From positions 1 to 7,516 of the forward strand of contig CAZVAQ010000165.1 of assembly GCA_964625145.1 (NCBI GenBank): DNA of 7,516 nucleotides, in the 5' to 3' direction. The notes under the pieces are model-generated. The model was not told the origin of the DNA. It was given only the letters and a program-made list of their open reading frames with translations, and did not search any database. This document shows positions 6,832-7,516 of the stretch, one piece after another (within the stretch, counting starts at the first letter, position 1; each line of letters opens with the position of its first letter). This stretch comes from CAYTRP01 sp964625145. GTDB lineage: Bacteria > Sumerlaeota > Sumerlaeia > SLMS01 > JAHLLQ01. Position numbers and translations under genes: made by a program.

Positions 6832-7516
6832 ATGGTATTAATCGCCGGTTGGATCCTTGGACTTCAACTCATCGCCATGCCGCCCATCGCGCCGTTTGTA
6901 GCCCCGCAGGCGAAACCGGGAGCGATGGAGCTGCTGGTGCGCGATGAGCACGGAAAACCCGTGGAGGGCGCGCAGGTGAACCTGTATGTCCAGGGCCCAT
7001 CCGCCAGCGGCATGACCTCCGGCCGCACGAATGCCAAGGGCGAAACAACCGTGACGGCGCCATGGGTGGTGAACAACCCCACCATGTACGATTCCCTGAC
7101 GATCTTTGCCTGGTCCGAGGGACATGCTGCCACAACAGTGGAGCGGGATATCGACCGGCTCCTCGAGGGTGGCCATCGCGAGGTGGTGACGCTGAAGCCG
7201 GGCGAGGAGCTGGCCTTCCGCCTGTTGATGCCCGATGGCACGCCCGCACCCGATGAGTTGCTCATCACCTTGACCGAGCGCGACAGGGTGGGGCGCATGG
7301 GGCACAACCAACGCCAACGCAAACCCGTCGGCGCGGAGGATGGCTTGTTCCGGTTCGTGGTGACGCCGGACCTGGAAAACTACACGGTGAAGGTGGATGA
7401 TGCGAAGCACTACAAGGGATGGAGCAAGGTCTTCAAGTCCACGGACGAGGTGCCGGAGTTTCAACTGCCCGAACCCGGCCGCATGGTGGTGACGCTGGAT
7501 CTGGATGAAGAGGGGC
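6832..7516 (+). CDS. Exported protein with carboxypeptidase-regulatory-like domain, 3'-partial
   Basis: The frame runs open from ATG 6832 to the right edge (228 codons), so only the N-terminal part is seen. Residues 1-27 (MVLIAGWILGLQLIAMPP onward) form a hydrophobic export signal, though it lacks the usual early Lys/Arg. At about residues 32-72 comes a pattern typical of carboxypeptidase-regulatory-like or Cna-B-like beta sandwiches: LLVRDEHGKPVEGAQVNLYV, then a Gly-rich turn, then TNAKGETTVTA. The rest is beta-strand-rich and polar, with a second similar unit suggested around FRLLMPDGTPAPDELLITL (about 124-142) and another strand pair near FVVTPDLENYTVKV. It probably acts at or outside the cell envelope as a structural or binding protein; no catalytic motif is visible. 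A good Shine-Dalgarno precedes it. It may be a large multidomain protein continuing past the edge. Confidence 0.8.
   Translation, partial: MVLIAGWILGLQLIAMPPIAPFVAPQAKPGAMELLVRDEHGKPVEGAQVNLYVQGPSASGMTSGRTNAKGETTVTAPWVVNNPTMYDSLTIFAWSEGHAATTVERDIDRLLEGGHREVVTLKPGEELAFRLLMPDGTPAPDELLITLTERDRVGRMGHNQRQRKPVGAEDGLFRFVVTPDLENYTVKVDDAKHYKGWSKVFKSTDEVPEFQLPEPGRMVVTLDLDEEG

Overview
This is a GC-rich stretch of bacterial chromosome. I sampled 60-base lines and found about 65-67% GC in typical genes. It contains one 100-base run of N, so it probably comes from a draft or metagenome assembly. The exported orphan proteins, a Cache-type multi-PAS histidine kinase and a UPF0175/DUF3368 toxin-antitoxin pair suggest a Gram-negative-type bacterium with many sensory and secreted proteins. 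An uncultured PVC-, Sumerlaeota- or Deltaproteobacteria-like lineage is possible. There is no rRNA or marker gene here, so this placement is only a guess.

Layout. (1) 1-3083, plus strand: the 3' part of a large membrane histidine kinase that enters from the left edge. It has an extracytoplasmic Cache sensor, one visible membrane helix, four PAS-like domains and a HisKA-HATPase core. (2) 3174-4816, minus strand and convergent with the kinase: a predicted exported protein of unknown family, interrupted by the assembly gap at 3293-3392. The two sides of the gap are in different frames if the 100 N are taken literally, so the gap size is a placeholder. The true C-terminus is encoded at 3174-3292. 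(3) 4817-4989: a divergent intergenic region with three copies of the palindrome ACCGGT. (4) 4990-5835, plus strand: a small cytoplasmic protein whose second half weakly resembles the nucleotide-sugar-binding half of GT-B glycosyltransferases. (5) 5972-6710, plus strand: a compact two-gene type II toxin-antitoxin module, with a UPF0175-family antitoxin and a DUF3368 PIN-like toxin. The genes overlap by 8 bases and the toxin starts at TTG. Two sampled lines of the toxin gene are about 52% GC, so it may have been acquired. (6) 6832 to the right edge, plus strand: the start of another exported protein, with a carboxypeptidase-regulatory-like (Ig-like) beta-sandwich segment.

The genes do not form one pathway. 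The kinase has no response regulator in the window, the exported proteins are on opposite strands, and the toxin-antitoxin pair looks like a self-contained insertion. I looked for an undescribed multi-gene system and cannot defend one. The most useful observations are the frame conflict at the gap, the toxin-antitoxin module with its forced TTG start, the orphan exported protein, and the repeated ACCGGT motif between the divergent genes.
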